Source: Phormidesmis priestleyi BC1401 (GTDB taxonomy: Bacteria; Cyanobacteriota; Cyanobacteriia; Leptolyngbyales; Leptolyngbyaceae). Taken from it: 64,000 nt of DNA. A model generated the notes under the pieces. That model did no database searches. It was not told where the DNA came from and was given only the letters and a program-made list of their open reading frames with translations. Shown piece after piece: positions 36,666 to 46,067 of this stretch (within the stretch, counting starts at the first letter, position 1; each line of letters starts with the position of its first letter). Location: contig NZ_LXYR01000021.1 of assembly GCF_001650195.1 (NCBI RefSeq), forward strand, positions 1 through 64,000, given 5' to 3'. The translations under genes and the position numbers were made by a program.

Positions 36666-37151
36666 TTACTCACCTGCTGTATTCAAAACGTCTGAATACA
36701 GTTGAGTACTTATCCGAAAACTTGCCTGGAGCATGAGATCATCCATTATAGGTTTAACTGCCATAATTAGACTTTGGCGTTTTGCTGATAGAAGAATTCC
36801 TAGGACTCCAGTGATTCTTATTCCCAAATCTGTCGCGGCTTGTCTGCCCAGTCGCTCATCAATTAGCAATCGAGATGCTTCTACTTCGACAGCAAGTGCG
36901 ATTGCTTCAGCCTCTCCTAAATTCACACGATTTCTCAACTCACTCACCAATTCTTGATTTTGTACTGGTTGAATTCCCAGCCATATCGCCGATTGGACTG
37001 CTGTAATTACAGTTTTACCAGCCCTTTCATCCAACAGTTCCTCATAAACCGCAGTTGGAATCAGAATCATCCCATATATTTGCTGCATAAGTTCTAGCTG
37101 CCCAACCTTCGCCAAATTAGAGATTGGTGAAGTGTTACTTACGATTTTCAC
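36666..37151 (-). CDS. PIN-domain (DUF3368 type) toxin
   Basis: Predicted ribonuclease toxin, 161 aa. The start IVSNTSPISNLAKVGQLEL has the Asn variant typical of DUF3368 in place of the first PIN acid. GEAEAIALA (about 76-84) and LLIDERLGRQAA (about 93-104) supply the remaining acidic residues. Lies 2 bp downstream of the UPF0175 gene, the standard partner of this toxin type. Convergent with the HEPN-like gene, with 12 bp between stop codons. Full length. Confidence 0.9.
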   Translation of the reverse strand: MKIVSNTSPISNLAKVGQLELMQQIYGMILIPTAVYEELLDERAGKTVITAVQSAIWLGIQPVQNQELVSELRNRVNLGEAEAIALAVEVEASRLLIDERLGRQAATDLGIRITGVLGILLSAKRQSLIMAVKPIMDDLMLQASFRISTQLYSDVLNTAGE

Positions 37152-37153
37152 TA

Positions 37154-37393
37154 TCAGTCCGTTTCCTGTAAGGTCTTGAGATCTTCTTGAAACTCAGCTA
37201 CATCATAGTGGACACAGATGTCTCGATCAGCCAGTAGTTTTTGAAACTGCATTCGATGCATTCCCATCAACTCGCTAGCCTTTCCCAAACTAATTTTGTC
37301 TTGGCGAAAAAGCATAAGTACAATCTCCAAGAATAAATCGTGTTCTGATAAACCACTTGCTCTGACAAGATCGTCTGATATTACCAAACTCAT
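37154..37393 (-). CDS. UPF0175 family antitoxin
   Basis: 79 aa. DLVRASGLSEHDLFLEIVLMLFRQDKISLGKASELMGMHRMQFQKLLADR is the UPF0175 helix-turn-helix region that binds DNA and represses its own operon; the acidic C-terminus (YDVAEFQEDLKTLQ) neutralises the toxin. ATG 37393; the toxin gene follows after 2 bp. The pair lies at the right end of the AT-rich cassette, 100 bp from the attC-like palindrome at 37493. Confidence 0.9.
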   Translation of the reverse strand: MSLVISDDLVRASGLSEHDLFLEIVLMLFRQDKISLGKASELMGMHRMQFQKLLADRDICVHYDVAEFQEDLKTLQETD

Positions 37394-37492
37394 GATTATA
37401 CCCCTAGCTCTTAAATCTACTGCTTAGATCGTAGCAGCCAAAACAAGGGTAGGTTAGACTATTTTATAAGTTTAACCTTCGTAGCGGCGCGG

Positions 37493-37578
37493 CATAACAA
37501 CGCGCTGGAGCGGACGGGCGAGAGGTTCTGGCGTTGCTGCCAAGGTTATCTGCCGCCGCTCAGCTAAGCCGTTAGACA
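37493..37578 (+). repeat. attC-like imperfect palindrome 3
   Basis: Best of the four. R''-like GCATAAC (37493) and R' GTTAGAC (37572, perfect GTTRRRY). The left arm GCGCTGGAGCGGACGG pairs with the reverse complement of the right arm (AGCTGAGCGGCGG), leaving single unpaired G and A bases, as in integron attC stems. 86 bp. It marks the right end of the segment holding the zinc-ribbon/HEPN operon and the toxin-antitoxin pair. Confidence 0.7.
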
Positions 37579-37629
37579 GGATGAGTTGAAGCTACATAAG
37601 ATCTTAATATCGCTTCTATAGAAACGACA

Positions 37630-38484
37630 TTAAGGATTACAGTATAAACATTGTGCAGGATCTGCTGCTTCGATGCCATCGGGGAACAATTTTTCTTGGC
37701 GAAACCCGCAGTGCTGGCAGTGGTGGATGGCGACACGGGTGAGATCTGTGGGAAAATGGCACAGGGCGCAGGGCAGACCGGGCTGATATTCGACTGGCTC
37801 AAAGCCGGGATAGGCACAATTGGGACAAGTGCTTTGAATCGCATTCACGAGGTTGTTTGTGGCTTTTGCAATCACGTTCATGCGGGTTGGGTTATGGAGC
37901 GCCCGCATGTCAGTTTCTAGGTGAATGGTGGGCGATCGCCGCAGCGCTTCGGTCACGACGGTTAGCAGTTGCGCTTCACTGACAATGCCTTTCACAATCT
38001 CATTTGAATTTTTAGTCGATGCGTGAGGCATGACGACCAACCCATGCTCTGGAAAGCCGATGGTCTGAGCAAAAATCTGTGCTTCTTCTAAGCTGCAAAC
38101 GGTTGTATGGCGGTAGTTGGTTTCCAGAGAAATTTCTTGACCGAAAATTTCTAGGTTGTGAGCGCGATCGACCAAGACGACTAACTCACAATTGCAGGCA
38201 ACCATCGGAAAGCTAGGATGGGGTCCAAAGCTGCCTTCGCTGGCGATCGCCAGACTTTCACCCGTAAGCTCCAGTGCGCTTTCAGCCTTTAAGCGTGCGG
38301 TTGATCTTTGATCACCCGGTCGGTCGCGATCGCGAGTAAAGGTGCCAAACCTATCCGTATTAAAGTTTTCAGGAATCTGAAGCTTGATGCCTAACTCCTG
38401 TTCCAAAATGGGTGCAATAGCTTTTTCCTTACGGTGCATCGTGGCTAGTACTCCAACCCGATTTGCAAAGAAGGGATGGGTCAT
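37630..38484 (-). CDS. DUF6671 family protein with C-terminal zinc-binding region
   Basis: 284 aa from ATG 38484 (in-frame start at 38502 possible). The N-terminal region VGVLATMHRKEKAIAPILEQELG is typical of DUF6671; the middle has EGSFGPHPSFP and LETDMRALHNPTRM. The C-terminus has four Cys pairs (CPNC, CALC, CQHC, CLYC), an evident double zinc ribbon. Soluble. Biochemical role unknown. It is the only gene between two attC-like palindromes (37493-37578 and 38557-38647). Confidence 0.85.
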   Translation of the reverse strand: MTHPFFANRVGVLATMHRKEKAIAPILEQELGIKLQIPENFNTDRFGTFTRDRDRPGDQRSTARLKAESALELTGESLAIASEGSFGPHPSFPMVACNCELVVLVDRAHNLEIFGQEISLETNYRHTTVCSLEEAQIFAQTIGFPEHGLVVMPHASTKNSNEIVKGIVSEAQLLTVVTEALRRSPTIHLETDMRALHNPTRMNVIAKATNNLVNAIQSTCPNCAYPGFEPVEYQPGLPCALCHFPTDLTRVAIHHCQHCGFRQEKLFPDGIEAADPAQCLYCNP

Positions 38485-38556
38485 CCGCGTTCTCCTAAAC
38501 AATCGTTCATTTCACGCAAACCTGATTTGAACGGTGGTCTTCTTGACCAATTAAGC

Positions 38557-38647
38557 ATTCTAATGCTTGGCTTGAGCGGCTGTAGATAATCTTTGTATCA
38601 CAACCCAATCAACTTTTGGCGATCGATGTGCATGGGCGTTGTTGGAC
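38557..38647 (+). repeat. attC-like element 4 (upstream of pyrC)
   Basis: The right half, TCAACTTTTGGCGATCG through GGGCGTTGTTGGAC, is almost the same as in the element at 31977-32065 and ends in GTTGGAC, a perfect GTTRRRY box. The left half (GCATTCTAATGCTTGGCTTGAGCGGCTG) pairs poorly. It may be a decayed or chimeric copy. Confidence 0.45.
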
Positions 38648-38705
38648 TATGGACAAAATTTGGCTCGTAATTTCCTATGATGGAAGCAGTATTTTCTGGT
38701 TTAGC

Positions 38706-40085
38706 ATGACCCCATCGCCCGATCGAACGTTATTGATCCGCAACGCCAGGGTTTTACTCCCTAATGGACAGTTTCAATCCGCTGATGTTTGGGTTGAGGG
38801 AGGCTTGATTGGGGAGATTGGCTCAAACCTCGATCGCACGGCTGATACTGTGATTGAGGCTAACCATCTAACCCTGCTACCAGGCGTAATCGACCCCCAA
38901 GTGCATTTCCGTGAACCGGGATTAGAGCACAAAGAAGATCTCACCACCGCCTCCCGTGCCTGTGCCCGTGGCGGCGTGACTTCCTTTTTAGAAATGCCCA
39001 ACACAAAACCGCTGACTATTAATCAGGCAACCCTAAACGATAAGCTGGCACGCGCCGCCCAAAAGTCCTTTGTGAACTTCGGCTTTTTTATCGGAGCCAC
39101 GGCAGAAAACTTACCTGACCTGCAAACAGCGACTCCAACTCCCGGCATCAAGATTTTTATGGGGTCGATGCACGGCGATCTGCTGGTTGATCAAGAAGCT
39201 GCGTTAGATCGCATTTTTGCCACAGGCACCCGCCTGATCGCAGTTCATGCCGAAGACCAGGCGCGGATTGCTCAACGGCGGAAAGAATTTGCAGGCATTA
39301 CTGATCCGGCGATTCATTCCGTGATTCAAGATAATCAGGCGGCGCTCAATGCAACGCAACTGGCGCTCAAACTGTCCAAAAAATATCGGCGACGGCTCCA
39401 TATCCTGCACCTTTCAACCGCGGAAGAAGCCGAACTGTTGCGTCAGGATAAGCCAGCGTGGGTGACAGCGGAAGTCACGCCTCAGCATCTACTGCTCAAT
39501 ACAGGCTTCTATGAACAACTGGGGTCACTGATTCAGATGAACCCGCCGATTCGGAGTGTTCACGACAATGAGGTGCTGTGGCAGGCACTTCAGGATGGAG
39601 TCATTGATTTTATTGCCACCGATCATGCCCCCCATACGCTGGCAGAAAAAGGTCGGGCGAATCCCACAACTCAAGTCGATGAGGAAGCATCTGCGACGAC
39701 CGTTTTTCTAGAGCCTGCCAAGGTGCCATCGGGAATGCCTGGAGTAGAAACCTCTTTGCCGCTGATGCTAACCCAGGCAATGCAGGGGCGATGTAGCGTG
39801 GCTCAAGTGTCTCACTGGATGTCTACGGCAGTGGCAAAGGCATACGGCATTGTCGGAAAGGGGACGATCGCTCCTGGTTACGATGCAGACTTAGTGCTGG
39901 TAGATTTGGACACCTACCATCCTGTCCTGCGCGAAGAACTTCAGACGAAGTGTGGCTGGAGTCCGTTTGAGGGATGGAATTTGACGGGCTGGTCTGTGGT
40001 GACGATCGTGGGCGGGCAAGTGGTATACGAACGCGGCAAATTTAATGAGCAGGTTCGCGGTCGAGCGCTGGCTTTTAACCCCTAG
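38706..40085 (+). CDS. pyrC: Dihydroorotase (class I type)
   Basis: Pyrimidine synthesis, cyclising carbamoyl-aspartate; 460 aa from ATG 38706. Amidohydrolase fold with GVIDPQVHFREPGLEHKEDL (about residues 61-80), the carboxylated-lysine region GIKIFMGSMHG (about 148), HAEDQARI (about 180), LHILHLSTAEE (about 232) and DFIATDHAPHT with the catalytic Asp (about 303). The first metal ligand of the usual HxH pair is Gln here (DPQVHF instead of DxHxH), apparently normal in some cyanobacterial homologues. The frame extends upstream to 38616 across the attC-like element, but MTPSPDRTLLIRNA is the sensible start. Confidence 0.9.
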   Translation: MTPSPDRTLLIRNARVLLPNGQFQSADVWVEGGLIGEIGSNLDRTADTVIEANHLTLLPGVIDPQVHFREPGLEHKEDLTTASRACARGGVTSFLEMPNTKPLTINQATLNDKLARAAQKSFVNFGFFIGATAENLPDLQTATPTPGIKIFMGSMHGDLLVDQEAALDRIFATGTRLIAVHAEDQARIAQRRKEFAGITDPAIHSVIQDNQAALNATQLALKLSKKYRRRLHILHLSTAEEAELLRQDKPAWVTAEVTPQHLLLNTGFYEQLGSLIQMNPPIRSVHDNEVLWQALQDGVIDFIATDHAPHTLAEKGRANPTTQVDEEASATTVFLEPAKVPSGMPGVETSLPLMLTQAMQGRCSVAQVSHWMSTAVAKAYGIVGKGTIAPGYDADLVLVDLDTYHPVLREELQTKCGWSPFEGWNLTGWSVVTIVGGQVVYERGKFNEQVRGRALAFNP

Positions 40086-40194
40086 CCCAACTACCCAAGT
40101 GGTCGATTAAACTTCTACAAGATTCTCTAGGAAAAATCTTGTTGCTATGCTAAAGATTGAGGGCAAGTAGCGAGTAGAGATGAAAGGGTCGTAA

Positions 40195-40578
40195 GTGGAC
40201 ATTTTAATAGAGTCAACCAGGAACTTTGAGCAGGATCTTGAAAGGTTGAGCAACGAAGAGAAGGCGATCACAGTTAAAAAAATCAACGATTGTGCGAGTC
40301 TGTTTCCAACTCAAAAAGTTGACGTTTATCGAAAGCTTCGTCGGCTCTCTTTGTTGTCAGGACTGAATGGATACGAATCTTCTCTGTATACGTTAAAGGT
40401 TTCACAAAAGCTAAGGGTAATTTTGGCAGTTGACGAAGATCCTATTTTTGGGCAAGTTATCTTTACTCTTTTTCGAGTAGTAGAACATGATGACATCGAT
40501 ACCGTGTATCGAGGTATAGCGGAATCCCCATATCAAGATATACTCCATCACGATCGAGAACCTGCCCAGATCTCGTAG
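40195..40578 (+). CDS. RelE/ParE-like toxin-family protein
   Basis: 127 aa, GTG start. NFEQDLERLSNEEKAITVKK, then YRKLRRL, LYTLKVSQKLRVILAVDED and VIFTLFRVVEHDDIDTVYRG follow the RelE-superfamily pattern of a helical hairpin then antiparallel beta strands ending in an HD-type motif. It lies 8 bp upstream of a second small gene (40587). No classical antitoxin is visible on either side. Confidence 0.65.
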   Translation: MDILIESTRNFEQDLERLSNEEKAITVKKINDCASLFPTQKVDVYRKLRRLSLLSGLNGYESSLYTLKVSQKLRVILAVDEDPIFGQVIFTLFRVVEHDDIDTVYRGIAESPYQDILHHDREPAQIS

Positions 40579-40586
40579 ATTCATTT

Positions 40587-40928
40587 ATGGCACAAACCCT
40601 TACTCTTTGTGATGAATACGGAATTCTCTACCAAGCAATGAAAATCTTGCCAGATGACCAACTGAAAATTAGTTTTCTTGAAGGCTTGGCAGAGCTTGAG
40701 GACAGTGAGTGCCATAGAACAAGAAAACTTCCAAAAACGAGGCTGCACAAAGTAAAAGGTGTGAAGCAGGCGATCTGCCGTGCTGACATTGATAAAGTTT
40801 CAGGTTGGCACATTCACGTTCAATATGTCGATGGGCAAATCCATCTCAAGGACATCATTGAGGGACAAAAATGTGATGGTGTCCTTGATGTGATCAAGTC
40901 CAAAAAGACCCGCTACGAGTGGTTCTAG
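40587..40928 (+). CDS. Small RelE-superfamily-like protein, partner of preceding gene
   Basis: 113 aa, ATG 40587. The C-terminal half (PKTRLHKVKGVKQAICRADI, then GWHIHVQYV, QIHLKDII, VLDVIKSKKTRYE) also resembles the RelE/ParE beta-sheet core, while the N-terminal 45 residues are helical and acidic. It might be an antitoxin-like partner, a second toxin or a fused regulator. Gap of 8 bp suggests one operon with 40195-40578. Confidence 0.55.
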   Translation: MAQTLTLCDEYGILYQAMKILPDDQLKISFLEGLAELEDSECHRTRKLPKTRLHKVKGVKQAICRADIDKVSGWHIHVQYVDGQIHLKDIIEGQKCDGVLDVIKSKKTRYEWF

Positions 40929-41024
40929 GTTTGTTGGTCTTGCGATCGCAAGAGACTTGATTCTCCTGCGATCACAATCCCAAACCTCATCCGAAATCGT
41001 GAAGGAGCAGTGACTCCGGCTTCA

Positions 41025-42713
41025 TTAAGGCGACACGTTGAGATCGGTGACGGCACCTAAGCTGCTAGAAGATACCAGAGTGGCATATTTCGCCAGAACG
41101 CCAGAGGTATAGCGAGGGTTTGGTTTTTGCCAAGCAGCGCGCCGTAGTTCTAACTCTTCATCCGACAAATTCACTTGCAAGAGACGAGCAGCGGCATCAA
41201 TGGTGATGGAGTCGTTTTCTTGAACTAAGGCGATCGTGCCACCCACATAGGCTTCTGGTGCCACATGCCCCACTACCATGCCATAGGTGCCGCCAGAAAA
41301 CCGTCCATCGGTGATCAACCCAACGGCATCGCCCAAACCAGCCCCAATGATAGCAGAGGTGGGAGCCAGCATTTCCCGCATTCCAGGTCCGCCTTTGGGA
41401 CCTTCGTAGCGAATGACGATCACGTCTCCGGCAACGATCTTGCCTGCCAAAATCGCATCCAGACAGGCTTCTTCAGAGTCAAACACCCGTGCGGGTCCGG
41501 TGATCTGTGCTTTTTTGATGCCTGTGATTTTAGCGACGGCTCCTTCGGTTGCCAGATTGCCTCTCAAGATTGCCAGATGTCCCGTGGCGTACATGGGGTT
41601 AGTCCAGGGACGAATCACATCCTGGTCAGCGCGAGGCTGATCGGGAACCTGCCGCAAGCGTTCGGCAATGGTATCTCCGGTAATGGTGGGGCAATCGCCG
41701 TGGATCAAGCCGTGGTTCAACAGCATTTTCATCACTTGGGGGATACCACCCGCTTTGTGCAAATCGGTGGCGACATAGCGACCGGAGGGTTTGAGATCGC
41801 AGAGGACGGGAACGCGAGCGCGGATGGTTTCAAAGTCATCGAGCTTCAGAGCTACTCTGGCGGAATGGGCGATCGCCAAAAAGTGCAGCACCGCATTAGT
41901 AGAACCACCGACTGCCATAATCACCGCGATCGCGTTTTCGATCGACTGGCGGGTGATGATGTCGCGGGGACGAATATTATTGCGAATTGCTTCTACCAGC
42001 GCTTTTCCTGCCAGTGCCGTATTCTCAGCTTTTTCAGGATCTTCCGCCGCCATCGTCGAGGAATACATCAAGCTCATGCCCATTGCCTCGAATGCTGCGG
42101 ACATCGTATTCGCAGTATACATACCACCACAGGAACCTGCTCCTGGACAGGCATTGCGCTCCACGGACATCAGCCGCACTTCATTAATGCGACCTGCACT
42201 ATATTGACCCACCGCTTCAAAGGAACTCACGACGGTTAGATCTTCGCCCTCTAGATGCCCTGGTTTGATGGTGCCACCATAAACGAAGACGGCTGGAATA
42301 TTCATCCGCGCCATCGCAATCATGGCTCCTGGCATATTTTTGTCGCAGCCACCGATCGCCAATATGCCATCCATACTCTGGGCGTTGCAGGCAGTTTCAA
42401 TAGAGTCGGCAATTACATCTCGCGACACCAGGGAATACTTCATTCCTTCGGTGCCCATCGAAATGCCATCACTCACGGTAATGGTGCCAAAGAGTTGGGG
42501 CATCCCGCCCCCTAGCCGAATGCCTGCCTCTGCTTCCACTGCCAGGGCTGCGATTCCCATATTGCAGGGCGTGATTGTGCTATGGGCGCTGGCGACTCCC
42601 ACGATCGGCTTCTGAAAGTCTCCATCGCCAAAACCAACCGCTCGCAGCATGGCGCGATTGGGCGATCGCTGCACTCCTTCGGTGACGGCTTTACTTCTCC
42701 AGTTCTCAGACAT
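41025..42713 (-). CDS. ilvD: Dihydroxy-acid dehydratase
   Basis: Iron-sulfur enzyme of valine/isoleucine/leucine synthesis, 562 aa. Cluster and active-site signatures present: [16 protein letters not shown] (about residues 118-133), [17 protein letters not shown] (about 188-204), GGSTNAVLH (about 271) and [19 protein letters not shown] (about 470-488). All Cys ligands are visible. ATG 42713; monocistronic, with a miniature repeat upstream (42873-43029). Confidence 0.96.
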   Translation of the reverse strand: MSENWRSKAVTEGVQRSPNRAMLRAVGFGDGDFQKPIVGVASAHSTITPCNMGIAALAVEAEAGIRLGGGMPQLFGTITVSDGISMGTEGMKYSLVSRDVIADSIETACNAQSMDGILAIGGCDKNMPGAMIAMARMNIPAVFVYGGTIKPGHLEGEDLTVVSSFEAVGQYSAGRINEVRLMSVERNACPGAGSCGGMYTANTMSAAFEAMGMSLMYSSTMAAEDPEKAENTALAGKALVEAIRNNIRPRDIITRQSIENAIAVIMAVGGSTNAVLHFLAIAHSARVALKLDDFETIRARVPVLCDLKPSGRYVATDLHKAGGIPQVMKMLLNHGLIHGDCPTITGDTIAERLRQVPDQPRADQDVIRPWTNPMYATGHLAILRGNLATEGAVAKITGIKKAQITGPARVFDSEEACLDAILAGKIVAGDVIVIRYEGPKGGPGMREMLAPTSAIIGAGLGDAVGLITDGRFSGGTYGMVVGHVAPEAYVGGTIALVQENDSITIDAAARLLQVNLSDEELELRRAAWQKPNPRYTSGVLAKYATLVSSSSLGAVTDLNVSP

Positions 42714-42872
42714 CCTAATTTTCCTAAATTTATGGGTCAGGCAGCAGGTGCCAGATGCTCAACGTCCTTTCAATCACTATAACTAAACAACTGCTCTTAC
42801 CAATTCTCGCAGAACGCTCCAACTTCATCTACCAAACAATTCTTAGGCTGAGATTTTTAGCCCACTTCTTTT

Positions 42873-43029
42873 TGCTGAATCGATCCATGAGGCACAGAGT
42901 TTGCCCTCACCCTAGCCCTCTCCCCAAGGAGAGGGGACAAGAGTTCTGGCTCCCTTCTCCTTGGGGAGAAGGGTTGGCGAGGGCTTGCCCCACTGCGTGA
43001 GGAGGGCATTTCATATCTGCATTCAGCAA
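42873..43029 (+). repeat. Dispersed miniature palindromic repeat, copy 5 (end type I)
   Basis: Left end TTGCTGAAT and right end ATTCAGCAA are perfect inverted repeats of 9 bp. The core is the standard CCTCACCCTAGCCCTCTCCC ... GGGAGAAGGGTTGGCGAGGG. Located in the 393-bp gap between the ilvD start and the 3' end of the transglutaminase-like gene; nothing else is recognised in that gap. Confidence 0.9.
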
Positions 43030-43106
43030 TGAACGGAATCTTTCCTCTTGGGTTCAGATTTATTCAGATGTTAGCCTACAGAATTCCTGTGTTGAAGGCG
43101 ATCGCC

Positions 43107-44804
43107 TTAAATTGGGGGTAGCTCCTCCAAAATGGTGAAGCGGATGTGATTAATGGCAAGATCACCGATCGACAAGTCAAACAAGTCGCCCACCGGAACG
43201 CCGCCACTTCTCAGCGACTCGAAGGTGATGCCTTTGCCGATTTCGGCGTGAAACCAGGGTAGACCCATAAAAAATCGTGTTGGATACGGACCGCGCTCTA
43301 CGATGTCGTCGGGGTTTGACTCCATTGGCAGCCACCCAAACCCAGGCACATAGAATTCGATCCAAACGTGGTTATAGTCGGGTTCTAGCGGGATGCGCTG
43401 ACGCTCAGGGTAAGGAGGACACTTGTAGCGCCCAACAGTGCGACAGGCGATACCGTTCAGCCGAGACAGCGCCAACAGCAAGCCGACATATTCGCCACAT
43501 GAGCCAATACCTCGTTCTAAGACGACATCGGGCGGATCGATGTGAGGCTTGATGCCATAAGAGAGACGATCGTAGACAAAGTTGCGAATCTTGAGAATTT
43601 TTCTGAGCAGATTGGTTTCGGTGCCGATCGCTTCTCGCGCAGCAGCCTGAATCACGGGCGTATCCATCGCTAGCTCATCGTCATCGATCAAATAACGCGC
43701 TCTAAATTCGGGCGACAGTTCGGAGACTTGATCAATATCGTCCGGCTTGAGTTGATATTTGATGCCTCTCACTTCGAGCAGGGCTTTCCAGCCAAAGATA
43801 TTCCGCTCGTTGGGCTTGAGAGAGTCAAACTTAAAGACCGCGACCTTTTGCCCTTCCTGGATTTCTTCGGTAAAAGGCACTCCGATCGCTTCAACGTGTT
43901 TAACTTTTTGCCGATCGGTTTCTGTTGGCAGAGCAATGCGCCACTCTAGATTTTCGAGATCAACCTCGTCTAGGGGCAGCAGTTCTTCAGCGTAGGACAT
44001 CTCAACCAAGTAACCATTTGAGAGCGCATAGCGTCCTTTAGAATCGTTGTGGAAATAGAGCGGATGAACAAAGGTGCGATCGCGAAAGGTCAATTCGTGA
44101 CTGGGATCGGCATTAGGGTTGTCGCGAATATATGCCTCTTCGCTGGCGTAGGAGACATAGAGCGTCTGCTGTCCAGTCGTTGGGTCGGGCAAAAATGCCA
44201 ACCCGGTCGGCGACTCAAACGGCGTGAGAATGCTGAACTGAAGCTCGCCCGTTGCCCGATCGAGACAATAAACCGTTTGCTCAATGCGATCGCAGACCCA
44301 GAGTTCTTCATCTCGCACAGTCAAATTGGCGGTTCCGACCCCAAGCAATGGAAACTGAGTAATCTTTCGTTTAGTGCTGCGTTCGTAAATGAAAATATAG
44401 CCTGACTTTTGACAGGTCACATAAATCGTAGATTCCCAAACCCCTACCCCGTCGGCAGCATAAGGCAAACTCACAAAAAGCTGTGGCGTTAAGTCATGAA
44501 ATCCACAAAAATAAACGTTATTTTCTTGAGTAAACCAGATCGTTTCGCCCCAAATCGCCAAACTCGTTGCGTCAACAAACGGTTCTGTGCTGTGAGCGTT
44601 GAGCACGATCGTATTGTCGCTCGCCGCATCGAGCCGGAGTAAATAGCCGCGAACGGAGTCGAGAGCCAGCAGTTGACTTTGCCAAACTGCCAACCCATTT
44701 AGCGCATAAACCGCGATCGGACGAATGGTGCGCGGTGGCATAATGGGCTGAGATGAGACAGCCAGCGAGGAAGACTGCTCAGAAGAGATACCGAAATTGA
44801 GCAT
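43107..44804 (-). CDS. Transglutaminase-like protein with N-terminal beta-propeller-like region
   Basis: 565 aa from ATG 44804 (the frame reaches a TTG at 44870). The first ~270 residues contain repeated blade-like units (ALNGLAVWQSQLLALDSVRGY; LTVRDEELWVCDRIEQTVYC), like an NHL/WD-type propeller. The C-terminal transglutaminase core has catalytic Cys in GIGSCGEYVGLLLALSRLNG, His in YNHVWIEFYVPGFGWLPMES and an acidic third residue in NPDD. Probably a protease or cross-linking-type fold, substrate unknown. No signal peptide. Divergent from the lipid kinase gene. Confidence 0.85.
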   Translation of the reverse strand: MLNFGISSEQSSSLAVSSQPIMPPRTIRPIAVYALNGLAVWQSQLLALDSVRGYLLRLDAASDNTIVLNAHSTEPFVDATSLAIWGETIWFTQENNVYFCGFHDLTPQLFVSLPYAADGVGVWESTIYVTCQKSGYIFIYERSTKRKITQFPLLGVGTANLTVRDEELWVCDRIEQTVYCLDRATGELQFSILTPFESPTGLAFLPDPTTGQQTLYVSYASEEAYIRDNPNADPSHELTFRDRTFVHPLYFHNDSKGRYALSNGYLVEMSYAEELLPLDEVDLENLEWRIALPTETDRQKVKHVEAIGVPFTEEIQEGQKVAVFKFDSLKPNERNIFGWKALLEVRGIKYQLKPDDIDQVSELSPEFRARYLIDDDELAMDTPVIQAAAREAIGTETNLLRKILKIRNFVYDRLSYGIKPHIDPPDVVLERGIGSCGEYVGLLLALSRLNGIACRTVGRYKCPPYPERQRIPLEPDYNHVWIEFYVPGFGWLPMESNPDDIVERGPYPTRFFMGLPWFHAEIGKGITFESLRSGGVPVGDLFDLSIGDLAINHIRFTILEELPPI

Positions 44805-44934
44805 CGGTGTTATTAAATAAGCGTTCAGCCCCCAATCATAAACAAAACTGTCCCACGATGAATGTATCAAGACACGCTCTATGCAAAAAATGGGAGGTGA
44901 GAAAGCTTTATTTGAATTATGGACATCACTATTT

Positions 44935-45807
44935 ATGAATCAGCGCGCTTTATTATTGGTCAACCGTCATGCTCGCAGAGGGCAGCAGCCGTTAGACGCT
45001 GCCGTCCATCAATTAGAATCGTTGGGGCTTGAGTTGTGCGAAGAAGCGATCGCAGACCCCGATCGTCTCCCAGATGTGATTCGTGATTATCGTAACAGGG
45101 TAGATTTAGTGATTATCGGCGGCGGTGACGGCACGTTGAATGCGGCGGTAGAAGGCTTAGTCGAGACTCAGTTACCGCTGGGCATCTTGCCATTGGGGAC
45201 TGCCAACGATTTAGCGCGGACGCTAGGAATTCCGGCGACGTTGCCCGAAGCGTGTCAGATTATTGCAGCAGGCAAAGTTCATGCGATCGATTTGGGTTGG
45301 GTGAATGGCAAATATTTCTTCAACGTCGCCAGTTTGGGGTTGAGTGTGAAGATCACTCGCAGCCTCACCCAAGAAGTCAAGAGGCGCTGGGGCGTTTTTG
45401 CCTACGCCGCGACTGCTTTGCAAGCACTGTGGAAGAGTCGGCGGTTTCACGCAGAGATTCAGATTGAGGGAGGACGATCGCAGAAAGTTCGGGCGATTCA
45501 AATCGCGGTGGGCAATGGGCGCTATTATGGCGGCGGCATGGCAGTGGCAGAAGATGCGGCGATCGATGATCAGCGTTTAGATCTCTATAGTCTGGAGGTC
45601 GATCACTGGTGGCAGATGTTGGCGGTGCTTCCGGCGCTGCGGCGGGGACGGCAGGGCGTGTCGCCTTGGGCACAGTCTTGGACAGGCAAAGAGTTTCACG
45701 TTTATACTCGCAGACCTCGATCGATCAACACAGATGGAGAGATCACGACTTCGACCCCGGCTCATTTTAAAGTGGTGCCGAATGCTTTATCGGTGATTGT
45801 GCCGTGA
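44935..45807 (+). CDS. Diacylglycerol/lipid kinase family protein (YegS/BmrU type)
   Basis: 290 aa from ATG 44935 (MNQRALLLVNRHARRG); the frame begins at ATG 44881, but the family normally starts at the LLLVN strand. DAGK catalytic motif VIIGGGDGTLNAAVEGL, then PLGILPLGTANDLARTLGIP; NGRYYGGGM later. Predicted ATP-dependent lipid kinase; lipid not known. No membrane segments. Convergent with the HicB-like remnant downstream. Confidence 0.9.
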   Translation: MNQRALLLVNRHARRGQQPLDAAVHQLESLGLELCEEAIADPDRLPDVIRDYRNRVDLVIIGGGDGTLNAAVEGLVETQLPLGILPLGTANDLARTLGIPATLPEACQIIAAGKVHAIDLGWVNGKYFFNVASLGLSVKITRSLTQEVKRRWGVFAYAATALQALWKSRRFHAEIQIEGGRSQKVRAIQIAVGNGRYYGGGMAVAEDAAIDDQRLDLYSLEVDHWWQMLAVLPALRRGRQGVSPWAQSWTGKEFHVYTRRPRSINTDGEITTSTPAHFKVVPNALSVIVP

Positions 45808-45828
45808 GTTATTGTTGAACGATCGGAT

Positions 45829-46049
45829 TCAGGAAGCAATTTGATCGATCGCTGGGCGATATTTGGGGGTCGGAATAGGCTTGCCTTCTGCTTTAGCCGT
45901 TTCTAGCCATGCTGCTTTGGCTTTTAAGAGTTCGTGGACGGCTTCTTCAACGGTATCGCTAAACGCCGAGCATATTTCAAATCGGGAATGTCGGCAATGT
46001 AGCCTTCGTCTTCTTCGCGATGAAAAATGTTGATGTGATAGTCTTTCAT
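45829..46049 (-). pseudogene. HicB-like (DUF1902-type) antitoxin with frameshift
   Basis: From ATG 46049 the frame reads MKDYHINIFHREEDEGYIAD then IPDLKY, the usual start of a HicB/DUF1902 antitoxin, but runs out of frame near 45971-45976. Dropping one base brings it into the frame that continues CSAFSDTVEEAVHELLKAK and AWLETAKAEGKPIPTPKY, a clear family C-terminus. A single missing T is the likely lesion. It follows the XRE gene by 18 bp. No HicA toxin is present. Confidence 0.8.
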
Positions 46050-46067
46050 AGCTCGTCTTCACCTGTC

